Counted from the first letter of the stretch, positions 1-7,667 are shown. The stretch is DNA of 11,016 nucleotides from Methanofastidiosum sp. (GCA_013329085.1 DUKX01000243.1:1-11016); one strand, 5' to 3'. A program made the numbers and translations. Notes: generated by a model not told the origin, from the letters alone.

Positions 1-42
1 TCTCGATTATTTTTTTGCGAAAAAATCAATAATATACTAAAG

Positions 43-50
43 ATTTAAAA
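43..50 (+). promoter_or_regulatory. TATA-like element upstream of the histidine kinase gene
   Basis: The octamer ATTTAAAA, followed by more A residues, fits an archaeal TATA box. Its centre would place transcription initiation near position 73, giving a 5' untranslated region of about 37 bases before the ATG at 110. A second A+T-rich candidate (AATAATATA, about 29-37) is preceded by CGAAA, a BRE-like string, so the exact promoter is uncertain. Confidence 0.4.
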
Positions 51-72
51 AAATATGTCATTACTATTATAT

Positions 73-92
73 GTTGTAATTTATTTTACAAC
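73..92. repeat. Perfect 7-bp inverted repeat before the histidine kinase gene
   Basis: GTTGTAA (73-79) and TTACAAC (86-92) are exact reverse complements separated by six bases. The dyad lies at the predicted transcription start and 17 bases upstream of the ATG. It could be an operator for a dimeric regulator or a short hairpin at the mRNA 5' end. The weak ribosome site GAGAGG (96-101) lies just downstream and remains free. Confidence 0.4.
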
Positions 93-109
93 TAAGAGAG
101 GCATTAAAC

Positions 110-1792
110 ATGCAATTTACAGTATATCAGATACCGTTATTTCTTAGTTGTTTGGTGTCAACCATAGTTATTTACCTTCTTTTTAAAAGGGAACAATCTC
201 CTGGGAGTCGTTGTCTGAAGATTTGTATGTCCTGTGCTTTTTTATGGGCATTGGCAGATTTGTTGAATCTTGGAAGCCTTACACTTTCAAATAAATTGTT
301 TTGGGATAATATTTCCTACATAGCTATAGTAATATTCCCAATTTCATGGATATTTTTTGTCTTAGAGTACTCTGGAAAATCAAAAAATAAAAATAAAAGT
401 TTAATTATTTTCACATCTTCCTTCTCATTGATTACTTTATTAATTGTATGGACTAACCAATACCACCACTTATTCAGAAGTGAAATATTTCTTATAGAGA
501 TATCCGGGATAATAGTTTTTGGTAAAACATATGGGCCTTTATTTTGGTTATTTATTATATATTTTTATTCATTAATGATAATTGGTGTAATTTTATTGTT
601 TCAATCGTTCAATCTCTCTAGTTCTATTAATAGAAAGCAGAAAATAATATTTATAGTTGCAATATTCGTAACCTGGGCAGCAAGTTTGGCCCATATATCC
701 CAAATAATTATCGCACCTGTAGATTTTACTTCAGTTTCGTTTTCTATAATGGGCGCAGTATTGCTAGTTGGAATAACGAAATATCAATTACTGGACATAG
801 TACCTGTTGCATATATGAATGTTTTTAGAAATATGAATGACGGAATAATAGTCTTAGGAAGACTTAATCAAATTATTGAAATCAATCCTTTCATGGAAAA
901 AATACTTGAGGTAGAGAATAATAAAATTTGTGGAAAAGATTTAGGCCAGATTTCAGACAAGTGGCCTGAACTTAACAAAGAATATATGCATTTATTGTCA
1001 AAAAGCCATTATCGTAAAATTAATCTAATAAAAGGAACAAAGACTTATGAAATGGGCATTTCAAAGATTTTTGACCCTAGGAATTTCTTAATTGGGCATC
1101 TTATTATATTAAATGATATTACTATTCGCAAAAAAATGGAAGACAAATTAATAAAATCAAATAAACAAATTGAAGAGCTAAACGAGACTCTACAAGTAAT
1201 CAACAAAATACTTAGACATGATCTTCTAAATAAATTGGCCGTGATGAAATCCGCTTTATGGCTCTACGAACAAAAAAATGACAGATCTTTAATTAATAAG
1301 TTGGACCGTTCAATTGATGGCGGAATAGATTTAATTGAAAGAATCCGAGAACTTGAATCTTTTGTGTTAAATAAGGGAGAAATGATTCCCGTAGATGTAA
1401 GAAAAATAGCCGAAGAAGTTTCTGCCAACTTAAATATCCCCTCCATTAATATAAGTGGAAATGCAACTGCATTAGCCGATCAGGCACTATTCTCTGTGTT
1501 TGAAAATATTATGAGAAATGCCATAATTCATGGGAAAACAGATAGAATAGATGTAGATATCTCGTCCGATAATAGTGAATGTGAAATAAGAATCGCTGAT
1601 TATGGAAAAGGTATTCCTGAGGACATAAAAGATAAGGTATTTGAGGAAGGTTTAAGCTTTGGGGATAGCAAGGGCAGTGGACTAGGACTTTATATCGTTA
1701 AAAAAACCATTGAAAGATACGATGGCTCTATAACAGTGGAAGACAATAAACCAAAAGGAACTATTTTTACCATAAAATTGAAATCCCCATAA
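110..1792 (+). CDS. Membrane sensor histidine kinase (7TM-PAS-HisKA-HATPase)
   Basis: This 560-residue protein is predicted to be a membrane-bound sensor kinase that autophosphorylates on histidine. Residues 1-225 hold about seven hydrophobic segments (near 8-25, 38-56, 66-86, 97-115, 143-165, 178-200, 208-222). They have the pattern of the histidine-kinase N-terminal 7TM domain, including the TNQYHHLF stretch after helix 4. Residues about 232-340 form a PAS-like domain, followed by a short coiled coil (341-365). The H-box is ILRHDLLNK, with H370 the likely phosphoacceptor. The ATPase domain shows an N-box (ENIMRNAIIHG, N466/N470), a G1 box (DYGKGIP, from D497) and a G2 box (GSGLGLYIVK, from G522). 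All catalytic boxes look intact. No response regulator lies nearby, so it is an orphan kinase here. Ligand and partner are unknown. The start at 110 is supported by GAGAGG at 96-101. Confidence 0.93.
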   Translation: MQFTVYQIPLFLSCLVSTIVIYLLFKREQSPGSRCLKICMSCAFLWALADLLNLGSLTLSNKLFWDNISYIAIVIFPISWIFFVLEYSGKSKNKNKSLIIFTSSFSLITLLIVWTNQYHHLFRSEIFLIEISGIIVFGKTYGPLFWLFIIYFYSLMIIGVILLFQSFNLSSSINRKQKIIFIVAIFVTWAASLAHISQIIIAPVDFTSVSFSIMGAVLLVGITKYQLLDIVPVAYMNVFRNMNDGIIVLGRLNQIIEINPFMEKILEVENNKICGKDLGQISDKWPELNKEYMHLLSKSHYRKINLIKGTKTYEMGISKIFDPRNFLIGHLIILNDITIRKKMEDKLIKSNKQIEELNETLQVINKILRHDLLNKLAVMKSALWLYEQKNDRSLINKLDRSIDGGIDLIERIRELESFVLNKGEMIPVDVRKIAEEVSANLNIPSINISGNATALADQALFSVFENIMRNAIIHGKTDRIDVDISSDNSECEIRIADYGKGIPEDIKDKVFEEGLSFGDSKGSGLGLYIVKKTIERYDGSITVEDNKPKGTIFTIKLKSP

Positions 1793-1808
1793 AATTAGTA
1801 TTTCAAAA

Positions 1809-1833
1809 CCTATAACATTTATAAAGTTGTAGG
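1809..1833. repeat. Inverted repeat between the kinase and the small membrane protein
   Basis: CCTATAAC (1809-1816) and GTTGTAGG (1826-1833) can pair over eight positions, one of them a G-U pair in RNA, around a nine-base loop. The loop contains the TATA-like element of the next gene. It may be a hairpin at the end of the kinase transcript or an operator overlapping the next promoter. There is no following T-run, so it is not a convincing intrinsic terminator. Confidence 0.3.
1818..1825 (+). promoter_or_regulatory. TATA-like element for the small membrane protein gene
   Basis: TTTATAAA is centred about 26 bp before the ATG at 1847. Transcription would start at or within a base or two of the start codon, giving a leaderless mRNA. 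This agrees with the absence of a ribosome-binding sequence in front of that ATG. Confidence 0.5.
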
Positions 1834-1846
1834 CATATTTAATAAC

Positions 1847-2086
1847 ATGGATAATTTCGATCAGATTCCTAAAAGACGCCCTAAAGGTCCAGGATGGGGT
1901 AGGCTTCTCCCTTTTCTAGTAATTGGATACATTATTTTTACTTCCTTTGTTGGTTCAATCAGGCTACCTTCAACAACTTCTTCAGATCCGGTATACTCGC
2001 TTTTTTTTAATTCAAGTATTTTTATCGGCGGATTAATTGTTGCCATTATACTGATATTTTCATATGTGAATTATTCCAAGAACTAA
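1847..2086 (+). CDS. Small two-helix membrane protein of unknown function
   Basis: The 79-residue product is not recognised as a known family. The first 17 residues are polar and basic, rich in Pro, Gly, Lys and Arg (KRRPKGPGWGR), and probably cytoplasmic. Two hydrophobic segments follow, near residues 19-37 and 53-75. They are joined by a Ser/Thr-rich loop, so both ends would face the cytoplasm. The gene sits between a sensor kinase and the USP/P-type ATPase pair and appears to have its own promoter with a leaderless start. Coding potential is supported by the membrane-protein composition and the well-placed TATA element, not by homology. A role as an accessory subunit of the nearby kinase or pump is possible but not shown by the sequence. 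Confidence 0.65.
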   Translation: MDNFDQIPKRRPKGPGWGRLLPFLVIGYIIFTSFVGSIRLPSTTSSDPVYSLFFNSSIFIGGLIVAIILIFSYVNYSKN

Positions 2087-2090
2087 GAAA

Positions 2091-2100
2091 TATATTTAAA
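2091..2100 (+). promoter_or_regulatory. TATA box of the USP / P-type ATPase unit
   Basis: TATATTTAAA is a strong archaeal TATA match centred about 28 bp before the ATG at 2124. Transcription would begin within a few bases of the start codon, so the mRNA is probably leaderless. No ribosome-binding sequence precedes the ATG, which fits. Confidence 0.6.
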
Positions 2101-2123
2101 GTAACTTTTCCTAATAAGTATTA

Positions 2124-2930
2124 ATGTTTAAACGCATCTTTTTAATTGTTGATGCGGGCCTAGAAGTAAGAATAGTTTCAATGTATGCAGCTTTAATTTC
2201 TAAATCTTCCAAAGCATCTTTCTTCTTAGTACCCTATATGAATACTAAGGAAGTTAAAGAAAACATTGACTTTATTAAAAAAATGGCAAAGGAAGAGGAG
2301 ATAGATGCGGAAATATTAGAGATTAAGGACGACATACTCTATGATTTAAACAAAATTATTAGAGACAAAGATCTCGATTTAATCATTACTCCACTAAAAA
2401 GGCAGGAAAATGGACTTTTTTTTATCGGTAGCTTCTCCCAGAGGCTAATGAAATACGCTTTATCTTCAGTCATGGGAATTCGGATAGTAAAGGCTAGGCC
2501 CTTAAAACAACATAAAAAATTGTTAGTTCCACTTTCCGATAAAGACTATAATGTCGAAGAAAGATTATTTTTAATTGAAACACTTTCAAAATCGTTAAAT
2601 CTAAGTGTATCTGTACTACGTTGCATTAAAAATCCTAAAGGAAGACTTGGGAAAGAAGAGATGCAAAAAGCTTTCATAGAAACGAAAAATTATTATTCCT
2701 CATTTATTACTCAACTTAAAGAAAAGGGGATTGATACAGACCTTAGAATTAGAGAATGTGAGCACGCGACAGACGGCATCTTAGAAGAAACAATGGCTTC
2801 AAACTACGACCTTCTTTTTGTAAAAGCCAAAACTCAGAACACTCTCAAAGAGTTTCTTATGGGAAATGAAGTTGAAGATATACTTAGAAGGACCCCATCT
2901 AACTTATTATTTTGGAGGTCAAGGGAGTAG
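2124..2930 (+). CDS. Tandem universal-stress-protein (USP) domain protein
   Basis: The 268-residue soluble protein consists of two USP-like halves, about residues 1-125 and 129-265. Each starts with a hydrophobic beta strand (KRIFLIVD; KKLLVPLSD) and ends with the USP signature of helix then strand (GSFSQRLMKYALSSVMGIRI; GNEVEDILRRTPSNLLFW). In ATP-binding USP proteins a G-x2-G-x9-G-(S/T) loop precedes that helix. Here the final Gly-Ser (102-103) and Gly-Asn (247-248) remain, but the earlier glycines are absent in both halves, so nucleotide binding is doubtful. The gene lies directly upstream of the P-type ATPase with only seven bases between stop and start, which suggests one transcript and a regulatory or partner role for the pump (inference). 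The start at 2124 is supported by the TATA box 28 bp upstream. Confidence 0.85.
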   Translation: MFKRIFLIVDAGLEVRIVSMYAALISKSSKASFFLVPYMNTKEVKENIDFIKKMAKEEEIDAEILEIKDDILYDLNKIIRDKDLDLIITPLKRQENGLFFIGSFSQRLMKYALSSVMGIRIVKARPLKQHKKLLVPLSDKDYNVEERLFLIETLSKSLNLSVSVLRCIKNPKGRLGKEEMQKAFIETKNYYSSFITQLKEKGIDTDLRIRECEHATDGILEETMASNYDLLFVKAKTQNTLKEFLMGNEVEDILRRTPSNLLFWRSRE

Positions 2931-2937
2931 TGCATGG

Positions 2938-5682
2938 ATGGAGTCAATTAAAGATATACACGAGCTTTCGGCAGAAGAAGCAATTCTTAATCTCCAATCA
3001 TCTAAAGAAGGGCTTTCAAAGGAAGAAATTGAAAAAAGATTTTCATCATTTGGCCCAAATGAAATCCAGGAAAAAAGGGCCACTCCACTGTACGTTAAAC
3101 TTCTAAAGCAATTTTTGAATTTCTTTGCTATTTTACTATGGGTTGCAAGCGGCCTTTCATTTTTAGGAGAATATTTAGCCCCAGGAGAAGGCAATATTAA
3201 TCTTGGAATTGCATTAGTTGCTGTAATTTTTATCAACGCCTTTTTTACTTTTTATCAGGAGTACAAGGCAGAAAGAGCCGCCGAGGCACTAAAAATGCTA
3301 TTGGCGCCTTTAGCAGTGGTATTAAGGGACAATAAAGAACAGGAAATCCCTTCAAATCAAGTTGTAGTTGGGGACATAATTATATTGTCTGAGGGGGATA
3401 AAGTACCGGCGGATGCAAGATTAATTGAACAGTATGAATTGAAGGTCAATAATTCACCTTTAACTGGAGAATCAATATCTCTGAAAAGGAGTATTGATCC
3501 GTTTAAGGGAAATATTCTTGAATCACACAATATTGTTTTTTCTGGAACTACTGTTGTTTCAGGGTCTGGAAAAGCCATAGTTTTTGCTGTAGGAATGGGA
3601 ACGGAATTTGGGAAGATAGCTGGGCTTACTCAGGAAATAAAAGAGGATCCAACTCCACTACAAAAAGAAATATCCTATTTTATAAAATACATATCAATTA
3701 TTGCAATATTCTTGGGAATAACCTTCTTTTTAATAGGGTGGTATCTAGGTAATACCTTCACTGCAAATTTTATCTTCGGGATAGGAATAATTGTTGCCAA
3801 CGTTCCAGAAGGACTACTACCTGCAGTTACTTTGACTTTATCTATAGCCACTCAAAAAATGGCAAAGAAAAATGCCCTGATAAAGAATCTAAATTCTGTT
3901 GAAACTCTGGGATCTACTACAGTGATTTGCACAGATAAAACTGGAACCCTTACACAAAATGAAATGACGGTCAAAAAAATATTTGTCAACGATAAAGAAA
4001 TTGATGTTTCTGGAGTTGGGTACACACCTGAAGGAAAACTTCAGATTGATGGGAATGATATAGCAGAAAAAGAAATTGAACCAATAATCCCATTTCTAAG
4101 AACTTCATTCTTTTGCAATGATTCAAAATTAATTTTGGAAGAGGGCAAGTACTCAATAATTGGAGACCCGACAGAAGGGGCACTTTTAGTTTTAGCTAAA
4201 AAAATTATAGATACAGATAAAACATGCAACTTAGAAGAAAGAATTTTTGAGATTCCATTTACGTCAGACAGAAAAATGATGAGTACAATATACAAAGGAG
4301 AGATAGTTACTGCTTATGTTAAAGGTTCTCCTGAGTCTATCATTTCTTTGTCAAATAAGATATTGATGAATGGGAAAGAAATCGAATTAACTCCGAAAGA
4401 TAAACAGAATCTTCAAGAAAAAGCTGAAAGTTTTCAAAAGAAAGCTTTGAGAACTTTAGCTCTTGCATATAGGCCTATAACTAAAAAAGAAAAATATGTG
4501 GCTGAAGAAGTAGAGAAAGATTTAGTATTTTTAGGATTGGTGGGGATGATAGATCCCCCAAGGCTTGGTGTCAAGGAGGCAGTTAAAAAATGCAAGGGTG
4601 CTGGAATTAAAATAATAATGATTACAGGGGACAACAAACTTACAGCTGAAGCTATCGGGCGAGAGGTAGGGATAATTGAAAGTGGCACTCCTTCTGTAAT
4701 AGAAGGAAGTGATGTCACAAAAATGAGAATAGAAGAATTGAAAAATTTATTGAGTAATCCAGAAATTATTTTTGCAAGAGCTTCCCCAAAGAATAAACTT
4801 GAGATAGTCATGGCGTTAAAACAGATGGGGGAAGTTGTTGCAGTCACAGGTGATGGGGTAAACGATGCGCCCGCCTTAAAAGAGGCGGATATCGGTATAT
4901 CAATGGGGAGTGGGACTGATGTGGCAAAAGAAGCTGCAGACGTAATACTAATAGATGACAATTTTAAGAGCATAGTGGAAGCGGTACTTGAAGGCAGGGC
5001 CGTCTATGACAACATCCGAAAGTTTATTTCTTACATCTTAGTTAGTAATGTGCCTGAGATAGTTCCATTCATAGTGTATGTGCTGTTTAGAGTTCCCCTG
5101 CCATTAACAGTTGTCCAAATATTGGCTATAGATTTAGGTACTGACATGCTTCCAGCAATTGCACTTGGAACAGAGCCTGCTGAAATAGATGTCATGGAAA
5201 GGCCACCCCGTTCTAGAAAAGACAGACTATTAACTATACCTCTAATCCTAAAATCGTATGGGCTCATAGGGCCAATAGAAGCTGCTGCAGGATTATACGG
5301 ATTCTGGTGGGTGTTAAAACAGGGAGGTTGGGTATGGGGAACACAATTAGCATTCACAGATCCGCTTTATCTTAAAGCCACAACAATGTGCCTCATCGCC
5401 ATAATCGTATGCCAAATAGTGAATGTTATGGGCTGCAGAAGCCTAAGAAATTCTGTATTTAAGATAGGCTTATTCAAAAACAAATACGTATTTTTAGGGA
5501 TAGCCAGTGAGATAATTTTAATTTTTGCTTTTACAAATCTCCCTATCTTGAAGACTTTTCTTGGAACTGCATCGATAGAACCAGAATTAATTCTGTTGAT
5601 TATACCATTTGCATTATTAATATTCGTAGTAGACGAATTAAGGAAATACTTGATGCCCAAGTTAAATATTAAAGATCTATAG
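2938..5682 (+). CDS. P-type cation-transporting ATPase, Na+,K+-ATPase-like (P2 type)
   Basis: This 914-residue membrane pump couples ATP hydrolysis to cation transport through a phospho-aspartate intermediate. It has all the family landmarks: an N-terminal cation-ATPase domain (1-55), TGES in the actuator domain (176-179), PEGL in TM4 (290-293), the phosphorylated Asp in DKTGT (D333), KGSPE in the nucleotide domain (462-466), and TGDGVNDAP (637-645). About ten membrane helices are present. VANVPEGLL, SNVPEIVPF (703-711) and IDLGTDMLPAI (731-741) read like the P2C (Na+,K+/H+,K+) branch rather than Ca2+ pumps. RNSVF (837-841) also matches that branch. The transported ion cannot be fixed from sequence. 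An upstream ATG at 2866 would overlap the USP gene by 65 bases. The ATG at 2938, with GGGAG at 2923-2927, is preferred because the recognisable N-terminal domain begins just after it. Confidence 0.93.
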   Translation: MESIKDIHELSAEEAILNLQSSKEGLSKEEIEKRFSSFGPNEIQEKRATPLYVKLLKQFLNFFAILLWVASGLSFLGEYLAPGEGNINLGIALVAVIFINAFFTFYQEYKAERAAEALKMLLAPLAVVLRDNKEQEIPSNQVVVGDIIILSEGDKVPADARLIEQYELKVNNSPLTGESISLKRSIDPFKGNILESHNIVFSGTTVVSGSGKAIVFAVGMGTEFGKIAGLTQEIKEDPTPLQKEISYFIKYISIIAIFLGITFFLIGWYLGNTFTANFIFGIGIIVANVPEGLLPAVTLTLSIATQKMAKKNALIKNLNSVETLGSTTVICTDKTGTLTQNEMTVKKIFVNDKEIDVSGVGYTPEGKLQIDGNDIAEKEIEPIIPFLRTSFFCNDSKLILEEGKYSIIGDPTEGALLVLAKKIIDTDKTCNLEERIFEIPFTSDRKMMSTIYKGEIVTAYVKGSPESIISLSNKILMNGKEIELTPKDKQNLQEKAESFQKKALRTLALAYRPITKKEKYVAEEVEKDLVFLGLVGMIDPPRLGVKEAVKKCKGAGIKIIMITGDNKLTAEAIGREVGIIESGTPSVIEGSDVTKMRIEELKNLLSNPEIIFARASPKNKLEIVMALKQMGEVVAVTGDGVNDAPALKEADIGISMGSGTDVAKEAADVILIDDNFKSIVEAVLEGRAVYDNIRKFISYILVSNVPEIVPFIVYVLFRVPLPLTVVQILAIDLGTDMLPAIALGTEPAEIDVMERPPRSRKDRLLTIPLILKSYGLIGPIEAAAGLYGFWWVLKQGGWVWGTQLAFTDPLYLKATTMCLIAIIVCQIVNVMGCRSLRNSVFKIGLFKNKYVFLGIASEIILIFAFTNLPILKTFLGTASIEPELILLIIPFALLIFVVDELRKYLMPKLNIKDL

Positions 5683-5706
5683 CTATTATGTCATTATTCA
5701 ATTAAT

Positions 5707-5714
5707 AATTTAAA
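5707..5714 (+). promoter_or_regulatory. TATA-like element for the UbiA gene pair
   Basis: AATTTAAA predicts a transcription start near 5736, about 11 bases before the ATG at 5747. A short purine run, AAAAGG (5735-5740), could serve as a weak ribosome site. The 64-base gap after the ATPase gene therefore probably carries a new promoter. Confidence 0.4.
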
Positions 5715-5721
5715 CTCTTTT

Positions 5722-5731
5722 AGTCTAGACT
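5722..5731. repeat. 10-bp perfect palindrome between TATA element and start
   Basis: AGTCTAGACT is its own reverse complement and lies between the TATA-like element (5707-5714) and the predicted transcription start (~5736). That is a typical place for an archaeal repressor site. No regulator is identified in the window. Confidence 0.3.
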
Positions 5732-5746
5732 TTCAAAAGGTATGGC

Positions 5747-6642
5747 ATGAATCAAACTTTAAAATCATACATTGATCTCACAAGGGCCCATTTCATGTTT
5801 GCTTGGCCTTTGATATTTTGTTCTGGCTTATTTCTGGGATTCCAAAACTATGGCGGATTTTCTTGGGCCCTAGTCATTAAAGCTGTCCTGATAGGACTTT
5901 TTGGATTTGAAGGTGGGATGATATTAAATGATTATGTGGATAGAGATATTGACAAAAATGATGTGGAATATATAAGTTAACTTATTATTGGCGGCCCTAT
6001 AAATCTCGGCCACTACCTTTTGGGGACATATCATCAAAGAATGCATTTAGATTGTTCCTCTTATTTTTCATTATAACTGTCTCTTTGATACTAACTCTTC
6101 CATTTCCAAATTCTCTTTATGTCTTGTTAATTTATCTCTATTGTTACTTTATGGAGTATTTTTATCAGATCAAAAAGAGAAATCAAAAATATCCTATTGC
6201 GCAAGTTCTTGGAAGAACTGACTTTGCAATATTTCCTGTTGCCGGGTATCTTTGTGTCGGCGCCCCTGACAAAACTGCATTATTGTTTTTCCTTTTCTTT
6301 TACCCACTTGCCCTCTCTCACCTTGGATTAAATGATTTTATTGATGTAAAAAATGACATAACCAGAAAAATGAATACCATAACAGTTCTTTATGGCATTA
6401 AAGGAACTGTGAAGTGGATCATAGCATTTAACCTGATTCATTTTATTACGGCTGTTTTATTTCTTTCAACTCTTTTTAAGGTCACGTTTTATGGATTCTT
6501 AATTCCTTTTATTTTGTTGTTTGTTGCAACTTATCTTTTAATAAAGGATCAAAGCCCCAAAGTAGGGCTTAAAGTACTTCCATTCTATCACCTTTCTATG
6601 GCCTTATATTCAATTTTTATAATAATTGGAAGTATTCTATAA
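5747..6642 (+). pseudogene. UbiA-family prenyltransferase, interrupted by a one-base frameshift
   Basis: The reading frame starting at ATG 5747 ends at TAA 5978-5980. A frame shifted by -1 continues the same protein from about 5962 to 6642. Read together, the two halves give a normal-length UbiA membrane prenyltransferase of about 298 residues. The first aspartate motif is NDYVDRDID (residues 61-69), just before the break. The expected post-motif region (YWRPYKSRPLPFGDISS, about 5986-6036) is read in the second frame, and the second aspartate motif is LNDFIDVKND (around 6325-6357). Such enzymes join a polyprenyl diphosphate to an acceptor using Mg2+ held by the two motifs. The acceptor here is unknown; archaeal lipid or quinone-like pathways are possible. 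The shift must lie between the TGA at 5959 and the TAA at 5978. Both halves look well preserved, so a recent mutation or a sequencing or assembly error is more likely than old decay. Confidence 0.8.
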
Positions 6643-6683
6643 TAAATAATAAAAGATGGATTAACTTGGTCTTAACAGATCTG

Positions 6684-7607
6684 ATGATAAATAAGGGCAA
6701 AATAACTTCTTGGATTAAAGCGATGAGATTGGAATTCTATTCCATGCCTTTTGTAGTCTATTCATTGGGGGCTCTAATTTCCTATAAATTGAACTATTTC
6801 TTTTTTCTGAAGAATTATCTTGTTGGGTACCTGATTATATTCCTAATTGAATTAGCAACTGTTCTAACAAATGAGTATTACGATTTTGAAGCCGATAAAT
6901 TGAATAAAAATGTAGGAAGATTTACCGGTGGCTCAAGAATGTTAGTTGAGAATAAGATTACCTTTGGGGAGGTAAAGTTATCTTTCATATTTGTAATTAT
7001 GTTATTTTTAGTTCTTTCCTTGTATTTATCTAAAATTACCTTTTTTTCTAATCAAGTAATATTGCTATTGATACTAGGATTCATACTTGGTATTTCTTAT
7101 ACTGCCCCACCATTAAAATTTTCTTATAGGGGATTAGGTGAAATCGATGTTGCACTAATTCATGGATTTTATGTTATTATTTGTGGGTATGTTTTTCAGA
7201 AAAGCTTTCTAGATATTTTCATTATCTGGGCCATATCAATTCCCATATTCTTTTCTTCTTTGGCAGGTGTTTCCCTTGGAGGAATACCAGATTTAGAATC
7301 TGATAAATTAGTTTCAAAGAAAAGCATCGCCGTCATAATTGGCTCTAAAAATACTCTAATTTTATCTCTGGTCTGTTCTTTGATTGCAGGAATCTTCGGG
7401 ATTTATTTGTATTATTATTTTACCTCATGGCATTTTAATTACCTATATCTGCTACTTCCAATTTATTCTTTATTTTTGTCTTGTATTATATTATCTAAAA
7501 TAAAATATGAAAAACAAGATGCGGGGATTAGTAAGATAATTCTTAGTACAATGATTTTAATTGCGCTATCCAGTTTTATTCCAGTTATTATTTTTTTAGC
7601 TAACTAG
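6684..7607 (+). CDS. UbiA-family prenyltransferase, MenA-like
   Basis: The 307-residue integral membrane protein has eight to nine hydrophobic segments and the two aspartate motifs of the UbiA superfamily. The first is NEYYDFEAD (residues 63-71) followed by GRFTGGSRMLVE, and the second is IPDLESDKLVSKKS (about 201-214). The GGSRMLVE stretch and YTAPPLKFSYRGLGEID (about 139-155) resemble 1,4-dihydroxy-2-naphthoate prenyltransferases (MenA) more than UbiA proper. It would transfer a polyprenyl chain to an aromatic or other acceptor at the membrane, but no quinone-pathway genes are nearby, so the substrate is open. It follows the frameshifted paralogue by 41 bases and is probably co-transcribed with it. 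ATG 6684 is taken as the start. A TTG at 6666, five bases after GATGGA, is an alternative adding six residues. Confidence 0.85.
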   Translation: MINKGKITSWIKAMRLEFYSMPFVVYSLGALISYKLNYFFFLKNYLVGYLIIFLIELATVLTNEYYDFEADKLNKNVGRFTGGSRMLVENKITFGEVKLSFIFVIMLFLVLSLYLSKITFFSNQVILLLILGFILGISYTAPPLKFSYRGLGEIDVALIHGFYVIICGYVFQKSFLDIFIIWAISIPIFFSSLAGVSLGGIPDLESDKLVSKKSIAVIIGSKNTLILSLVCSLIAGIFGIYLYYYFTSWHFNYLYLLLPIYSLFLSCIILSKIKYEKQDAGISKIILSTMILIALSSFIPVIIFLAN

Positions 7608-7640
7608 GATGATATCAATTATTATCTAAAATTATAATAT

Positions 7641-7654
7641 TCTCTTTTTATTTT
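7641..7654 (+). terminator. T-rich probable terminator after the UbiA pair
   Basis: TCTCTTTTTATTTT lies about 35 bases after the stop of the second prenyltransferase. Archaeal RNA polymerase commonly terminates at such U-rich tracts without a hairpin. No other end signal is visible before the opposing tRNA gene. Confidence 0.4.
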
Positions 7655-7667
7655 AAACACGAAATAA

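Noticed and set aside
9..26. A:T hairpin (T-run, TGCG loop, A-run) at the left edge
   Set aside because: It consists only of A:T pairs from homopolymer runs. It could be the end of an upstream transcript or a BRE-like CGAAA region, but neither can be decided without the sequence to the left.
2866..2937. Longer start for the P-type ATPase at ATG 2866
   Set aside because: It would overlap the USP coding region by 65 bases, and the added residues look like the USP gene read out of frame. The recognisable ATPase N-terminus begins just after ATG 2938, which has GGGAG upstream.
4434..4973. 179-codon antisense open frame inside the ATPase gene
   Set aside because: It lies opposite the highly conserved ATPase core and its Ser/Ile-rich product is what the complement of this gene yields. 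No promoter or ribosome site supports it.
5959..5980. Programmed -1 frameshifting in the first UbiA gene
   Set aside because: The allowed window (after TGA 5959, before TAA 5978) contains no slippery X-XXY-YYZ heptamer and I see no clear downstream stimulatory structure. The A-run at 5953-5958 cannot serve because the -1 frame meets TGA immediately.
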